Shown here one piece after another: positions 17,964 through 27,799 of a stretch of 64,000 nt of DNA. This DNA comes from Micromonospora sp. NBRC 110009 (lineage in GTDB: Bacteria; Actinomycetota; Actinomycetes; Mycobacteriales; Micromonosporaceae): NCBI RefSeq assembly GCF_030518795.1, contig NZ_CP130427.1, positions 992,001 to 1,056,000 of the forward strand, read 5' to 3'. Positions within the stretch are counted from its first letter, which is position 1; each line of letters opens with the position of its first letter. Position numbers and translations under genes: made by a program. The notes below the pieces were generated by a model, which was given only the letters and a program-made list of their open reading frames with translations, was not told the origin of the DNA and made no database searches.

Positions 17964-19144
17964 GGTTCCGGACGCTGTGGGACGAGATCGCGCTGGTCGG
18001 GCGGGACGCGGGCAGCGGCGGCTACCTGCGGTACGCGCTGACCGAGCCGGAGCTCACGCTGCGGGACTGGTTCCGGGAGCAGGCCGAGGTGCGCGGCATG
18101 CCGGTGCAGGAGGACGGCAACGGCAACCTGTTCGCCTGGTGGGGCGACCCGACGGCCGGGCAGGCGGTGCTGACCGGCAGCCACTTCGACTCGGTGCCGC
18201 ACGGCGGGGCGTATGACGGGCCGCTCGGCATCGTCAGCGCGTTCCTCGCCGTGGACGAGCTGCGGGCCGCCGGCGTCGCCCCGGTCCGGCCGGTGGCGGT
18301 GGCCGCGTTCGTCGAGGAGGAGGGGGCCCGGTTCGGCGTACCGTGCCTGGGGTCGCGGCTGCTCACCGGGGAGATCGCGGTGGACCGCGCGGCCGGGCTG
18401 TGCGACACCCAGGGGGTGAGCTTCGCCGAGGCGCTGGGTGACCGGCCGGCGGGCGCCGACCCGGCGCTGCTCGGCCGCTTCGCGGCCTTCGTGGAGCTGC
18501 ACGTGGAGCAGGGTCGGGCGCTGGTCGACCTCGACGCGCCGGTCGCGGTGGCCAGCGCCATCTGGCCGCACGGCCGCTGGCGCTTCGACTTCCACGGCGA
18601 GGGCAACCACGCGGGTACGACCCGGATGGCCGACCGCCGCGACCCGATGCTCACCTACGCCTTCACGGTGCTTGCGGCGAACAAGGAGGCCCGGCTGCGC
18701 GACGCGCACGCCACGGTGGGCCGGGTGGCCGTCGAGCCGAACGCCACCAACGCCATCCCGGCACGGGTGACCGGCTGGCTGGACGCCCGGGCGGCCGAGC
18801 CGGAGACGCTGCACGGCCTGGTCGAGGCGGTGCACGCCAAGGCCGCCGAGCGGGCGAAGCGGGACGGCACCGAGCTGACCTGCACGCAGGAGTCGGCCAC
18901 CCCGCTGGTGGCGTTCGACGGCGGCCTGGCCGACCGGCTGGCGAAACTGCTCGGCGCGCCGGTGCTGCCCACCGGTGCGGGGCACGACGCCGGGGTGCTC
19001 GCCGCGCACCTGCCGACCGCCATGCTGTTCGTGCGGAACCCGACCGGGGTGTCCCACTCCCCCGCCGAGTCCGCCACCGACGCCGACTGCGCGGCCGGAG
19101 TGACCGCCCTGGCCCGGGTGCTGGAGGAGTTGGCATGCCGCTGA
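17924..19144 (+). CDS. M20-family amidohydrolase, allantoate amidohydrolase-like; probable N-formylglutamate deformylase of the hut pathway
   Basis: Zinc metallohydrolase of about 406 residues in the M20 group that includes allantoate amidohydrolase and N-carbamoyl-amino-acid hydrolases. Signatures are [20 protein letters not shown] (metal His and bridging Asp), [20 protein letters not shown] and [16 protein letters not shown]. It sits inside the hut operon, 11 bases after hutU and overlapping hutF by 10 bases. With HutF present, the operon yields N-formylglutamate, and no HutG deformylase is visible, so this enzyme is the natural candidate for that hydrolysis. That role is inference. The start is uncertain: the only plausible start codon is the TTG at 17924 inside a repeat, with AAGGAAGGG upstream; family similarity begins at FRTLWDEIA, 13 residues later. 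Confidence 0.85.
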   Translation: MLTHSVEEGTLPNRFRTLWDEIALVGRDAGSGGYLRYALTEPELTLRDWFREQAEVRGMPVQEDGNGNLFAWWGDPTAGQAVLTGSHFDSVPHGGAYDGPLGIVSAFLAVDELRAAGVAPVRPVAVAAFVEEEGARFGVPCLGSRLLTGEIAVDRAAGLCDTQGVSFAEALGDRPAGADPALLGRFAAFVELHVEQGRALVDLDAPVAVASAIWPHGRWRFDFHGEGNHAGTTRMADRRDPMLTYAFTVLAANKEARLRDAHATVGRVAVEPNATNAIPARVTGWLDARAAEPETLHGLVEAVHAKAAERAKRDGTELTCTQESATPLVAFDGGLADRLAKLLGAPVLPTGAGHDAGVLAAHLPTAMLFVRNPTGVSHSPAESATDADCAAGVTALARVLEELACR

Positions 19145-20496
19145 CCCGCTGGCTGGCCGAGTACGCCTGGCTGCCCGCGCACGCCGAGCCCACCCCCGAC
19201 GTGCTGATCGAGACCGAGAACGGCCGGATCACCGCGGTCGCCCCGCTGGTCGGCGGCCGTGCCCCGATGGCCGGGGTCGAGGTGCTGGGCGACGCGGTAC
19301 GGCTGCCGGGGCTCACCCTGCCCGGCCTGGCCAACGCCCACTCGCACGCCTTCCACCGGGCGCTGCGCGGGCGCACCCACGGCGGGCGGGGCGACTTCTG
19401 GAGCTGGCGCGAGGTCATGTACGCCGTCGCGACCCGGCTCGACCCCGACTCCTACCTGGCCCTGGCCCGGGCCGCGTACGCCGAGATGGCGCTGGCCGGG
19501 ATCACCTGCGTGGGCGAGTTCCACTACCTGCACCACGGCCCGGACGGGAAGCCGTACGACGACCCGAACGCGATGTCGGCGGCGCTGGTCGAGGCCGCCG
19601 CGCACGCCGGGATCCGGCTCACCCTGCTGGACACCGCGTACCTCACCGCGAGCGTGGACGGGGCGCCGCTGGCCGGTCCGCAGCGCCGGTTCGGCGACGG
19701 GGACGCGCTGCGCTGGGCGGAGCGGGTCAGCGCGTTCACCCCGCAGGACGCGCACGCCCGGGTCGGCGCGGCGATCCACTCGGTCCGCGCCGTGCCGGCG
19801 GAGCAGCTCGCCACCGTGGCCGGCTGGGCGGACCGGCAGGGGCTGCCGCTGCACGTGCACCTCTCCGAGCAGCCGGCCGAGAACGACGCCTGCCGGGCCG
19901 TGCACGGCTGCACCCCGACCCGGCTGCTGGCCGACCACGGGGTGCTCGGCCGGCACACCACGGCGGTGCACGCCACCCACCCGACCAGCGCCGACATCAG
20001 CCTGCTCGGGGAGAACCGGACCGGCATCTGCCTCTGCCCCACCACCGAGCGGGACCTCGCCGACGGGATCGGGCCGGCCCGCCGGATGGCCCAGGCGGGC
20101 AGCCCGCTCAGCCTGGGCAGCGACAGCCACGCCGTGGTCGACCTCTTCGAGGAGGCCCGGGCGGTCGAGCTGGACGAGCGGCTGCGCACCCGCAAGCGGG
20201 GCCACTTCACCGCCGTCGAGCTGCTCACCGCCGCCACCGCCGGCGGGCACGCCGCGCTGGGCTGGGGGGACGCCGGCCGGCTGTCGGTCGGCGACCGGGC
20301 CGACCTGGTCACGGTACGGCTGGACAGCGCCCGCACCGCCGGGGTGCCGCCGGTCGGGGCGTTCTTCGCGGCCACCGCGGCCGACGTCACGCACGTGGTG
20401 GTCGACGGGCGGACGGTGGTGGCCGACGGCCGGCACCTGACCGTGGACGTCCCGACCGAGCTGCGGCACGCCATCCAGGAGGTGACCCGCTCGTGA
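19135..20496 (+). CDS. hutF: Formimidoylglutamate deiminase
   Basis: Amidohydrolase-superfamily enzyme of 453 residues. It converts N-formimino-L-glutamate to N-formyl-L-glutamate and ammonia, the branch of histidine degradation typical of actinobacteria and pseudomonads. Metal and active-site motifs are [42 protein letters not shown] and [16 protein letters not shown]. The ATG at 19135 overlaps the end of the M20 gene by 10 bases, and its own end overlaps hutI by 4 bases, so the three are translationally coupled. Confidence 0.95.
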   Translation: MPLTRWLAEYAWLPAHAEPTPDVLIETENGRITAVAPLVGGRAPMAGVEVLGDAVRLPGLTLPGLANAHSHAFHRALRGRTHGGRGDFWSWREVMYAVATRLDPDSYLALARAAYAEMALAGITCVGEFHYLHHGPDGKPYDDPNAMSAALVEAAAHAGIRLTLLDTAYLTASVDGAPLAGPQRRFGDGDALRWAERVSAFTPQDAHARVGAAIHSVRAVPAEQLATVAGWADRQGLPLHVHLSEQPAENDACRAVHGCTPTRLLADHGVLGRHTTAVHATHPTSADISLLGENRTGICLCPTTERDLADGIGPARRMAQAGSPLSLGSDSHAVVDLFEEARAVELDERLRTRKRGHFTAVELLTAATAGGHAALGWGDAGRLSVGDRADLVTVRLDSARTAGVPPVGAFFAATAADVTHVVVDGRTVVADGRHLTVDVPTELRHAIQEVTRS

Positions 20497-21701
20497 GCAG
20501 CCTGCTGGTGGACAACATCGGGGAGCTGGTCACCAACTCCGCGTACGAGGGCGAGGGCGGGCCGCTGGGCATCCGCCGGAACGTCGCCCTGCTGGTCGAG
20601 GACGGCCTCGTCGCCTGGATCGGGCCGGCCCGGGACGCCCCGGCCGCCGACCGGCGGATCGACGCCGGCGGCGCGGCGGTGCTGCCCGGTTTCGTGGACA
20701 GCCACGCCCACCTGGTCTTCGCCGGGGACCGGGCCGCCGAGTTCGCCGCCCGGATGGCCGGTCAGCCCTACACCGGCGGCGGCATCCGCACCACCGTGGG
20801 CGCCACCCGCGCCGCCTCCGACGACGAGTTGCGGGCCACCGTGCACCGGCTGCGCGGCGAGGCGATGCGGCAGGGCACCACCACCATCGAGATCAAGAGC
20901 GGATACGGGCTCACCGTCGCCGACGAGGCCCGCTCCCTGCGGATCGCCGCCGAGTTCACCGAGGACACCACGTTCCTCGGCGCGCACGTCGTCCCCGCCG
21001 AGTACGCCGACCGCCCCGACGACTACGTCGGCATGGTGTGCGGGCTGATGCTCGCCGCCGCCGCCCCGTACGCCCGCTGGATCGACGTGTTCTGCGAGCG
21101 GGGCGCCTTCGACGTGGACCACGCCCGGGCGATCCTCGCCTGCGGGCAGGCGGTCGGGCTGGGCGTGCGAGTGCACGCCAACCAGCTCGGCCCCGGGCCG
21201 GGCGTGCAGCTCGGGGTGGAGCTGGGCGCGGCCAGCGTGGACCACTGCACCCACCTGTCCGACGCCGACATCGACGCGCTCGCGTCAACCGGCACGACGT
21301 GGGTTTCCGGCTTCGAGCCGACCACCGTCGCCACCCTGCTGCCCGGGGCGGAGTTCTCTACCCGGTCGCCGTACCCGGACGCGCGCCGGCTGCTCGACGC
21401 CGGGGTGACCGTGGCCCTCGCGACGGACTGCAACCCCGGGTCGTCGTACACGTCGTCGATGCCGTTCTGCATCGCCCTCGCCGTACGCGAGATGCGGATG
21501 ACCCCGGCGGAGGCGGTCTGGGCCGCGACCGCCGGCGGGGCGGCCGCGCTGCGCCGCGACGACGTGGGCCGGCTCGCGCGGGGCGCGCGGGCCGACCTGA
21601 TGATCCTCGACGCCCCGTCCCACCTGCACCTGGCCTACCGGCCGGGAGTCCCCCTGATCCGCCAGGTTCTGCACAACGGAGTCCCGCAATGTCGACCGTG
21701 A
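20493..21701 (+). CDS. hutI: Imidazolonepropionase
   Basis: Third step of histidine degradation: opens the imidazolone ring of 4-imidazolone-5-propanoate to give N-formimino-L-glutamate. The 402 residues match the family. Metal-site motifs are [16 protein letters not shown] (HxH), [45 protein letters not shown] and [10 protein letters not shown]. The GTG start at 20493 overlaps the hutF stop (GTGA). It belongs to the zinc/iron-dependent amidohydrolase superfamily, like HutF, and the two adjacent genes may be ancient relatives. Confidence 0.96.
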   Translation: MSSLLVDNIGELVTNSAYEGEGGPLGIRRNVALLVEDGLVAWIGPARDAPAADRRIDAGGAAVLPGFVDSHAHLVFAGDRAAEFAARMAGQPYTGGGIRTTVGATRAASDDELRATVHRLRGEAMRQGTTTIEIKSGYGLTVADEARSLRIAAEFTEDTTFLGAHVVPAEYADRPDDYVGMVCGLMLAAAAPYARWIDVFCERGAFDVDHARAILACGQAVGLGVRVHANQLGPGPGVQLGVELGAASVDHCTHLSDADIDALASTGTTWVSGFEPTTVATLLPGAEFSTRSPYPDARRLLDAGVTVALATDCNPGSSYTSSMPFCIALAVREMRMTPAEAVWAATAGGAAALRRDDVGRLARGARADLMILDAPSHLHLAYRPGVPLIRQVLHNGVPQCRP

Positions 21702-23227
21702 CCATTCTGCCCACCGGAATCTCCCCCGCCGACGTGCTCGCCGTGGCCCGCGGCACCGCCAAGGTCGTCCTCGACCCCGCCACGGTGGACGCGATGGCGA
21801 CCAGCCGGTCCATCGTGGACGGCATCGAGGCCGCCGGCCGGCCCGTGTACGGCGTCTCCACCGGGTTCGGGGCGCTCGCCAACACGTTCGTCGCGCCCGA
21901 GCGGCGCGCGGAACTCCAGCACGCGCTGATCCGCTCGCATGCCGCCGGCGTCGGCGCGCCCATGCCCCGCGAGGTGGTGCGGGCGATGATGCTGCTGCGG
22001 GTGCGCTCGCTCGCCCTCGGCCGCTCCGGGGTCCGGCCGCTGGTCGCCGAGGCCCTGGCGGACCTGCTCAACCACGAGGTCACCCCGTGGGTGCCGGAGC
22101 ACGGCTCACTGGGCGCCTCCGGTGACCTGGCCCCGCTGGCGCACTGCGCGCTGGTGCTGCTCGGCGAGGGCTGGGTGCTCGGCCCGGCCGGGGAGCGGAT
22201 CCCCGGCGGCGAGGCGCTGCGCCGGGTCGGGCTGGCGCCGATCGAGCTGGCCGCCAAGGAGGGGCTGGCGCTGATCAACGGCACCGACGGCATGCTCGGC
22301 ATGCTGCTGCTGGCCATCCACGACGCCCGGCACCTGTTCGCCATGGCCGACGTGACCGCCGCGCTGGCCATCGAGGCGATGCTCGGCTCGGAGCGGCCGT
22401 TCCTGCCCGAGCTGCACGCCATCCGGCCGCACCCCGGCCAGGCGGCGTCCGCGGCGAACATCCACCGGCTGCTGCAGAACTCGGCGGTGATGGACTCGCA
22501 CCGCGACGACCTGGCACACGCCGTGCAGGACGCGTACTCGATGCGCTGCGCGCCGCAGGTGGCCGGCGCGGCCCGGGACACCCTCGACTTCGTCGAGGTG
22601 GTGGCCGGGCGGGAGCTGCTGTCCGTGGTGGACAACCCGGTGGTGCTGCCGGACGGGCGGGTCGAGTCCACCGGCAACTTCCACGGCGCGCCGCTCGGCT
22701 TCGCCGCCGACTACCTGGCCATCGCCGCCGCCGAGGTCGGGGCCATCGCCGAGCGGCGGGTGGACCGGCTGCTCGACGTCACCCGCTCCCGGGACCTGCC
22801 GGCGTTCCTCTCCCCCGACGCCGGGGTCAACTCCGGGCTGATGATCGCCCAGTACACCGCGGCCGGGATCGTCGCGGAGAACCGGCGGCTCGCCGCGCCC
22901 GCGTCGGTGGATTCGCTGCCCACCAGCGGCATGCAGGAGGACCACGTCTCGATGGGCTGGGCGGCGGCCAAGAAGCTGCGCACCGTGCTGGACAACCTGA
23001 CCAGCCTGCTCGCGGTGGAGCTGCTGGCGGCCGTGCGCGGGCTCCAGCTCCGCGCCCCGCTCACCCCGTCCCCGGCCGGCCGGGCCGCGCTGGCCGCGCT
23101 CGGTGAGGTGGTGGGCGAGCCGGGGCCGGACGTCTTCCTCGCCCCGCTGATGGAGGCCGCGCGGGAGGCGCTCGGCGGCCCCGAGCTGCGCGCGGCGATC
23201 GAGCGGGAGGTGGGCCAGCTCGGCTGA
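21689..23227 (+). CDS. hutH: Histidine ammonia-lyase
   Basis: First enzyme of histidine degradation: removes ammonia from L-histidine to give trans-urocanate. The 512 residues match the family. Ala143-Ser144-Gly145 in [15 protein letters not shown] forms the MIO cofactor by self-cyclisation. [12 protein letters not shown], the SVVDNPVV region with [13 protein letters not shown], and MQEDHVSMG are further active-site motifs. The ATG at 21689 overlaps hutI by 13 bases; an open frame reaching far upstream is read-through of hutI. It is unusual but not rare for the first pathway enzyme to be encoded last in the operon. No transporter gene for histidine is in the operon. Confidence 0.97.
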   Translation: MSTVTILPTGISPADVLAVARGTAKVVLDPATVDAMATSRSIVDGIEAAGRPVYGVSTGFGALANTFVAPERRAELQHALIRSHAAGVGAPMPREVVRAMMLLRVRSLALGRSGVRPLVAEALADLLNHEVTPWVPEHGSLGASGDLAPLAHCALVLLGEGWVLGPAGERIPGGEALRRVGLAPIELAAKEGLALINGTDGMLGMLLLAIHDARHLFAMADVTAALAIEAMLGSERPFLPELHAIRPHPGQAASAANIHRLLQNSAVMDSHRDDLAHAVQDAYSMRCAPQVAGAARDTLDFVEVVAGRELLSVVDNPVVLPDGRVESTGNFHGAPLGFAADYLAIAAAEVGAIAERRVDRLLDVTRSRDLPAFLSPDAGVNSGLMIAQYTAAGIVAENRRLAAPASVDSLPTSGMQEDHVSMGWAAAKKLRTVLDNLTSLLAVELLAAVRGLQLRAPLTPSPAGRAALAALGEVVGEPGPDVFLAPLMEAAREALGGPELRAAIEREVGQLG

Positions 23228-23261
23228 GCGGATTCCGGCCGGGCCGGTCCACACTGGAAGG

Positions 23262-23654
23262 GTGGAACAGACCACCGCCGGCACGCTGGCGTCACCCTGG
23301 TGGCGCCGGGTCGTGTGGTGGGCCGCCATCGGGTACGCCCTGGTCGCGGCGGCCGCCCGCCCGCTGACCGGCCCGGCCGCGTGGGCAGTCCTGGCGCCCG
23401 GCGTCGCACTGCTCCTCGCGGGCCTGCGCCGAACGCCCGTCCGGCGACCGCGCGTCGGGCGGCGCGCCGCCGTCACCTGGCTCGGTCTCGGGGTGCTCTT
23501 CTGCCTGTGGGAGCTGGGCGCGTTCCTGGCCGGCAACGACGACGCGCACCCGACCTTCAGCATCCTGACCGATTCCGTGCTCGCCACCTATCCCGGGCGG
23601 GTGGTCGGCTACCTGCTCTGGCTCGGGACCGGCGCCTGGCTGGTGACCCGGTGA
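23262..23654 (+). CDS. Small membrane protein, unknown function
   Basis: A 130-residue protein with about three to four hydrophobic helices (WWAAIGYALVAAAARPL, WAVLAPGVALLLAGL, AVTWLGLGVLFCLWELGAFL, VVGYLLWLGTGAWLV). It starts at GTG 23262, 34 bases after hutH, and overlaps the next small gene by 4 bases. I do not recognise a family. The two genes look like subunits of one small membrane complex or a split protein. Confidence 0.7.
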   Translation: MEQTTAGTLASPWWRRVVWWAAIGYALVAAAARPLTGPAAWAVLAPGVALLLAGLRRTPVRRPRVGRRAAVTWLGLGVLFCLWELGAFLAGNDDAHPTFSILTDSVLATYPGRVVGYLLWLGTGAWLVTR

Positions 23655-23854
23655 CCGCCCGGGGCCTGATCGCCGCCGGCTTCGCCGCGATCCTGCTGCT
23701 GATGGTGGCCGCCGACGCGGCGGCCCGGCGGCGGACGGGCCCCTGCCTCGCACCGCTCGGTGCGGCCTTGACCGCCGCGCTCCGGACGACCACCGGCCGG
23801 GCCCTGGTGCTGGGCGTCTGGCTCTGGCTCGGCTGGCACTTCCTCGCCCGGTGA
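23651..23854 (+). CDS. Very small membrane protein, unknown function
   Basis: A 67-residue protein starting at GTG 23651 within the stop of the preceding gene (GTGA). It has two hydrophobic helices (GLIAAGFAAILLLMVAADAAA and ALVLGVWLWLGWHFLA) joined by a basic linker. Similar two-helix proteins, often annotated DUF6186, occur next to larger membrane proteins in Micromonosporaceae, but I cannot confirm membership. It ends just before the DUF6891-like gene. Confidence 0.6.
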   Translation: MTARGLIAAGFAAILLLMVAADAAARRRTGPCLAPLGAALTAALRTTTGRALVLGVWLWLGWHFLAR

Positions 23855-23904
23855 CGCCCACGAGGCGGCGTGGCTGTCGGACAGCGCTGCTACCGTTCGT
23901 CGCC

Positions 23905-25155
23905 GTGACCGACGATGACGCCCGGGTGGCGGTGGACGCCCTCGACCGTGACGACGCCCCGAGCGGCGACAGGCTCGACGGCGAGATCCGCGCCTTTGTC
24001 CGCCGCCACGTGGCGCTGGCGGAGCTGCCGGCGGCGGCCATCGTCGCCGAGACGGTGGAGTACCTGGACGGCGAGGCCGAGCCGGCCCGGATCGCGGAGC
24101 TGGCCTGGCCGGTGGTGGCGGAGGAGCTGACCGCGCACCTGGCCGACCAGGAGAGCTGGCCGGAGGTGACCGACAGCGATCGGCTCGCCGCCGCGTTCCG
24201 GGCACTCTCCGCCGCCGGCATCGTGGCCCGGGAGAACTTCGCCTGCTGCCAGAACTGCGGGCTCAGCGAGATCGGGGCCGAGGTGCCGTCCGAGGTCACC
24301 CCGCGCGGCTACGCCTTCTACCATCAGCAGGACGCGGAACATGCCGTGGACGGGTCGCCGGTGTTCCTCGCGTACGGGCTCTTCGAGCAACCGCCCTCGG
24401 TGGAGATCGGCGAGGAGGTGGCGGCGACCCTGCGGGGCGAAGGGCTGACCGTGCACTGGAACGGCGACACCGGCAGCCGGATCCAGGTGCCGATGGTCTG
24501 GCGGCGGCGCCGGGTCGGCCGCCTCGCCGCCGTGCCGCCCACCGTGGACGACGACGTCGAAATCGAGGTGGAGCTGCTCAGCGCCTGGTCGGGGATGCAC
24601 GCGCCGCACGACGGGGTGCAGTCAGCCGCGCGGCTGACCGCACTGCACCTGCCGTGGCTGCCGGCCGACGCCCGGGTGCGCCTGTCCACCGACTCGCTGA
24701 CGGTCACCGTCCGCCGCGACGGGGACGCGCTGATCGGCGAGTACGACGACCCGGACCGCCGCCCCGCCACGGTCGGTCGGTACGACGGCATGGCGCTGCT
24801 GGGCCGACCGCCGGCCACCGTCCCCTCGCCCGACGACTACGTCGACGCCACCTACGAACACCCGACCGGGCACGGCAACAGGGTGGCGTTGGAGGCGGCG
24901 GAGGCCGTCGCGATCGCCCACCGCCTGCAACCGGGCACCCGCGACTTCCTCTCCTGCCTCGGCCGCTCCGGCGGTGTGGTGCAGATGGGCTGGGAGGCGG
25001 ACCGGCTCTGGTTGGAGACACCGCATCCTGAGACAGCCACGGTGACCGGTCGGCACGTCACCCTCGCCGAGGCGGAGCGGATGATCACCCTCCTGGCCAC
25101 CGAGGACCGGGTCGCGGTCGCCGAACTCGGCGACACGGTGACCAAGCCCTGGTGA
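23905..25155 (+). CDS. DUF6891-like cytoplasmic protein
   Basis: A 416-residue soluble protein. The middle part holds ENFACCQNCGLSEIG followed by GYAFYHQQDAEHAV, which matches my recollection of the DUF6891 family; the CCxxC cluster could bind metal. The C-terminal third (TYEHPTGHGNRVALEAAEAVAIAH, GGVVQMGWEADRLWLETP) looks like a second small alpha/beta domain resembling immunity-type proteins. GTG 23905 is preferred because TACCGT (23891-23896) sits 8 bases before it, giving a leaderless start; an in-frame GTG at 23851 would add 18 residues. Function unknown. Confidence 0.72.
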   Translation: MTDDDARVAVDALDRDDAPSGDRLDGEIRAFVRRHVALAELPAAAIVAETVEYLDGEAEPARIAELAWPVVAEELTAHLADQESWPEVTDSDRLAAAFRALSAAGIVARENFACCQNCGLSEIGAEVPSEVTPRGYAFYHQQDAEHAVDGSPVFLAYGLFEQPPSVEIGEEVAATLRGEGLTVHWNGDTGSRIQVPMVWRRRRVGRLAAVPPTVDDDVEIEVELLSAWSGMHAPHDGVQSAARLTALHLPWLPADARVRLSTDSLTVTVRRDGDALIGEYDDPDRRPATVGRYDGMALLGRPPATVPSPDDYVDATYEHPTGHGNRVALEAAEAVAIAHRLQPGTRDFLSCLGRSGGVVQMGWEADRLWLETPHPETATVTGRHVTLAEAERMITLLATEDRVAVAELGDTVTKPW

Positions 25156-25160
25156 TCGGT

Positions 25161-25190
25161 AGCCGCCCAGCTCCGACGGACCGGGCGGCT
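25161..25190. terminator. Bidirectional hairpin terminator
   Basis: An 8-base perfect stem, AGCCGCCC at 25161-25168 and GGGCGGCT at 25183-25190, with a 14-base loop, lies between the convergent ends of the DUF6891-like gene and rdgB. There is no U-tract, as is common in actinobacteria. Confidence 0.55.
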
Positions 25191-25196
25191 GCGGGC

Positions 25197-25811
25197 TCAG
25201 GGCTGCGGGAGCACCTTGGCGACCAGCTTCGCCAGCTCGCGCAGCGCCTTGCCGCGGTGGCTGATCGCGTCCTTCTCCTCCGGGGTCAGCTCCGCGTTGG
25301 TCCGCTCCTGGCCGTCGCCGAGGAAGATCGGGTCGTACCCGAAGCCGCCCTCGCCGCGCGGCGCGCGCAGCAGCCGGCCGGACTGGCGGCCGTCGACCAG
25401 GTGCTCCTTGCCGGTCGGCAGGACCAGCGCCACGGTGCAGACGAAGGCGGCGCCCCGATGCTCGTCCGGCAGGTCGGCGATCTGGTCCAGCACCAGCTGG
25501 AGGTTGGCGTGGTCGTCTCCGTGCCGGCCGGACCAGCGGGCGCTGAACACCCCCGGCATGCCGTTGAGCGCGTCCACGGCCAGCCCGGAGTCGTCGGCGA
25601 TGGTCGGCAGGCCGGTGCGCCGGGCGCCCTCCCGCGCCTTGATCAGCGCGTTCTCGCCGAAGGTCAGGCCGGTCTCCGGCAGCTCCTGGTACTCCTCGAC
25701 GTCGTCGAGGCCGAGCAGGGCGATCCGGTGCGCGCCGAGCGCGCCGTCGAGGATGCGCTGCAGCTCGACGAGCTTCTTGCGGTTCCGGGTGGCGAGCAGC
25801 ACCTTGTTCAT
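25197..25811 (-). CDS. rdgB: dITP/XTP pyrophosphatase (RdgB/HAM1 family)
   Basis: Housecleaning enzyme of 204 residues that hydrolyses ITP, dITP and XTP to monophosphates, keeping deaminated purines out of DNA and RNA. Signatures are [16 protein letters not shown] (SxNxxK-type nucleotide loop, here TRNRKK), [22 protein letters not shown], and [10 protein letters not shown] with [18 protein letters not shown]. The ATG at 25811 overlaps the rph stop by 4 bases; the rph-rdgB pairing is widespread in actinobacteria and other bacteria. Confidence 0.95.
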   Translation of the reverse strand: MNKVLLATRNRKKLVELQRILDGALGAHRIALLGLDDVEEYQELPETGLTFGENALIKAREGARRTGLPTIADDSGLAVDALNGMPGVFSARWSGRHGDDHANLQLVLDQIADLPDEHRGAAFVCTVALVLPTGKEHLVDGRQSGRLLRAPRGEGGFGYDPIFLGDGQERTNAELTPEEKDAISHRGKALRELAKLVAKVLPQP

Positions 25812-26533
25812 GAGAGCGCCTTCCGCTGGGCGTCGGCCAGTTCCAGGCAGCCCGCCACGCCCAGGTCGAGCAGGGCGTCGAGCTGCTCGCGGGCGAAGAT
25901 GCCGGCCTCGCCCGTCCCCTGCACCTCGACGAAGTCGCCGGTCCCGGTGCAGACCACGTTCATGTCGACCTCGGCCGCCACGTCCTCCTCGTAGCACAGG
26001 TCCAGCCGCGGCTCGCCGGCGATGATGCCGACGCTGACCGCCGCCACCGACCGGTGCATCACCTTCTCCACCTTGCCGGCGAGGGCCTTCCGCTCGGCGA
26101 GCCAGGTCACCGCGTCGTACAGCGCCACGTAGGCGCCGGTGATGGCGGCGGTCCGGGTGCCGCCGTCGGCCTGCAGCACGTCGCAGTCGAGCACGATCGA
26201 GTTCTCGCCGAGCGCCTTCAGGTCGACGCACGCCCGCAGGCTGCGCCCGATCAGCCGGGAGATCTCGTGGGTGCGCCCGCCGATCCTCCCCTTGACGCTC
26301 TCCCGGTCGGAGCGGGTGTTCGTGGCCCGGGGCAGCATCGCGTACTCGGCGGTCACCCAGCCGAGACCGGAGCCCTTGCGCCAGCGGGGGACGCCCTCGG
26401 TCACGCTCGCCGTGCAGAGCACCCGGGTCGCGCCGAACTCGACGAGCACCGAGCCCTCCGGGTGAGTGCTCCAGCCCCGGGTCAGGGTCACCGGTCGGAG
26501 TTGGTCGGGCTGCCGCCCGTCAGGTCGCGCCAT
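25808..26533 (-). CDS. rph: Ribonuclease PH
   Basis: Phosphate-dependent 3'-5' exoribonuclease that trims tRNA 3' ends, 241 residues. Signatures are [40 protein letters not shown] (phosphate-binding arginines), [23 protein letters not shown] and [21 protein letters not shown] on the minus strand (26545-26540) lies 6 bases before the ATG, so the rph-rdgB transcript is probably leaderless. Upstream, 26534-26635 is a 102-base gap with no other feature. Confidence 0.96.
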   Translation of the reverse strand: MARPDGRQPDQLRPVTLTRGWSTHPEGSVLVEFGATRVLCTASVTEGVPRWRKGSGLGWVTAEYAMLPRATNTRSDRESVKGRIGGRTHEISRLIGRSLRACVDLKALGENSIVLDCDVLQADGGTRTAAITGAYVALYDAVTWLAERKALAGKVEKVMHRSVAAVSVGIIAGEPRLDLCYEEDVAAEVDMNVVCTGTGDFVEVQGTGEAGIFAREQLDALLDLGVAGCLELADAQRKALS

Positions 26534-26635
26534 GCCTGCACCTTATGCGGTGCCCTGATCGAAGCGCCCTCGGGTGCCGGTAGCCGGCGACCCGGGCCCT
26601 GATCCCCGCGACCCGGCGGCCGCCCGGGGCGCGGG

Positions 26636-27799
26636 TCAGGTGACGGCGGGGGTTTCGGACCCCGCCTGACCGGCGGCCACGCCGTGCGCGCGGAGGAAAC
26701 CGGCGACCGCGGCGGGCCAGCCGAACTCCTCGGCTCGCTGCCGGGCGGCCCGGCGGCGAACCGACTCCGGGCGCTCCAGCAGCCGGACGACGGCCGCGGC
26801 GAACGCCGACGGAGTGCCGTCCGCGGCGAGCCCGCCCGGCCCGATCACCTCGGGCAGGGCGCTGGCCGCGTTCGCCACCACCGGCGTGCCGCTCGCCAGC
26901 GCCTCCAGCCCGGCCAGGCCGAAGGTCTCCACCGGCCCGGGCGCGAGCACCACGTCCGCGGTGGCCAGCAGCGCGGCGATCGCCGCCCGGTCGGGCAGGA
27001 AGCCGGTGAAGTGCACCGGCAGGCCGGCCGCCCGCCGGGCCAGCGCGGGCCGCAGCGGCCCGTCGCCCACCATCACCAGCACGGCGGGTACGCCGACGCG
27101 GCGCAGCCGGGCGAGGGCGGCCACGGCCAGCTCGGGGCGCTTCTCCACCGACAGCCGCGCGCAGTGCACCAGCAGCACCTCGGTGTGGTCGGCGTACCGC
27201 TCGCGCAGCATCGGGTCGGCGCGTCGCGGATGGAAGGTGGCCAGGTCGACGCCGAGCGGCACCAGGTCGACCGGCGATGCGCCGAGTCGGGCGAACTCCT
27301 CGGCGGCCCAGCGGGTGGTGCAGACGATCCGGTCGTACCCGTGCCGGGTCTGCAGGTTGAGCCGGTCGGCGACCCGACGGGCGAGGCCGGCGGGCAGCCG
27401 CCACTGGCCCAGCAGGCCGGTCAGGCTCTCGTGGGAGACCATCACCGACGGCACGCCGTGGGTTCGGGCCCAGCGGCCGGTCCAGCGCAGGGTGCTCCTG
27501 TCGGAGACCTCCAGCCGGTCCGGCGCCAGGTCGGTGAGGACCCGGGCCAGCCGGCGCCGGTCGGCCAGCACCCGGTAGCCGCCGGTGCCGGGCACCTCCG
27601 GTCCGGGCAGCGTGATCTCCCGACCCCATGGCCGGCGGGTGTCGCCGTACCGGGCGCCGGGGATGACCAGCACCGGTTCGTGGCCGGCGGCGAGGTAGCC
27701 CGCGCCGAGGTGCCGCAGGGCGGTCCGCAGGCCGCCGGAGCGGCCGGTCACGAAGTTCGCCACCCGCACGATCCGGGCCGGGCTCACGCCGGCGGTCAT
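26636..27799 (-). CDS. Glycosyltransferase family 4 (mannosyltransferase-like)
   Basis: GT-B glycosyltransferase of 387 residues. VANFVTGRSGGLRTALRHLG opens the acceptor domain. VDLVPLGVDLATFHPRR, HCARLSVEKRPELAVAAL and GPVETFGLAGLEALASGTPVVAN (EX7E) form the donor domain. It is coupled by a 4-base overlap to another GT4 upstream; the pair resembles the PimB/MgtA-type enzymes that mannosylate glycolipids in actinobacteria. A role in envelope glycolipid synthesis is an inference from family and pairing. Confidence 0.88.
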   Translation of the reverse strand: MTAGVSPARIVRVANFVTGRSGGLRTALRHLGAGYLAAGHEPVLVIPGARYGDTRRPWGREITLPGPEVPGTGGYRVLADRRRLARVLTDLAPDRLEVSDRSTLRWTGRWARTHGVPSVMVSHESLTGLLGQWRLPAGLARRVADRLNLQTRHGYDRIVCTTRWAAEEFARLGASPVDLVPLGVDLATFHPRRADPMLRERYADHTEVLLVHCARLSVEKRPELAVAALARLRRVGVPAVLVMVGDGPLRPALARRAAGLPVHFTGFLPDRAAIAALLATADVVLAPGPVETFGLAGLEALASGTPVVANAASALPEVIGPGGLAADGTPSAFAAAVVRLLERPESVRRRAARQRAEEFGWPAAVAGFLRAHGVAAGQAGSETPAVT

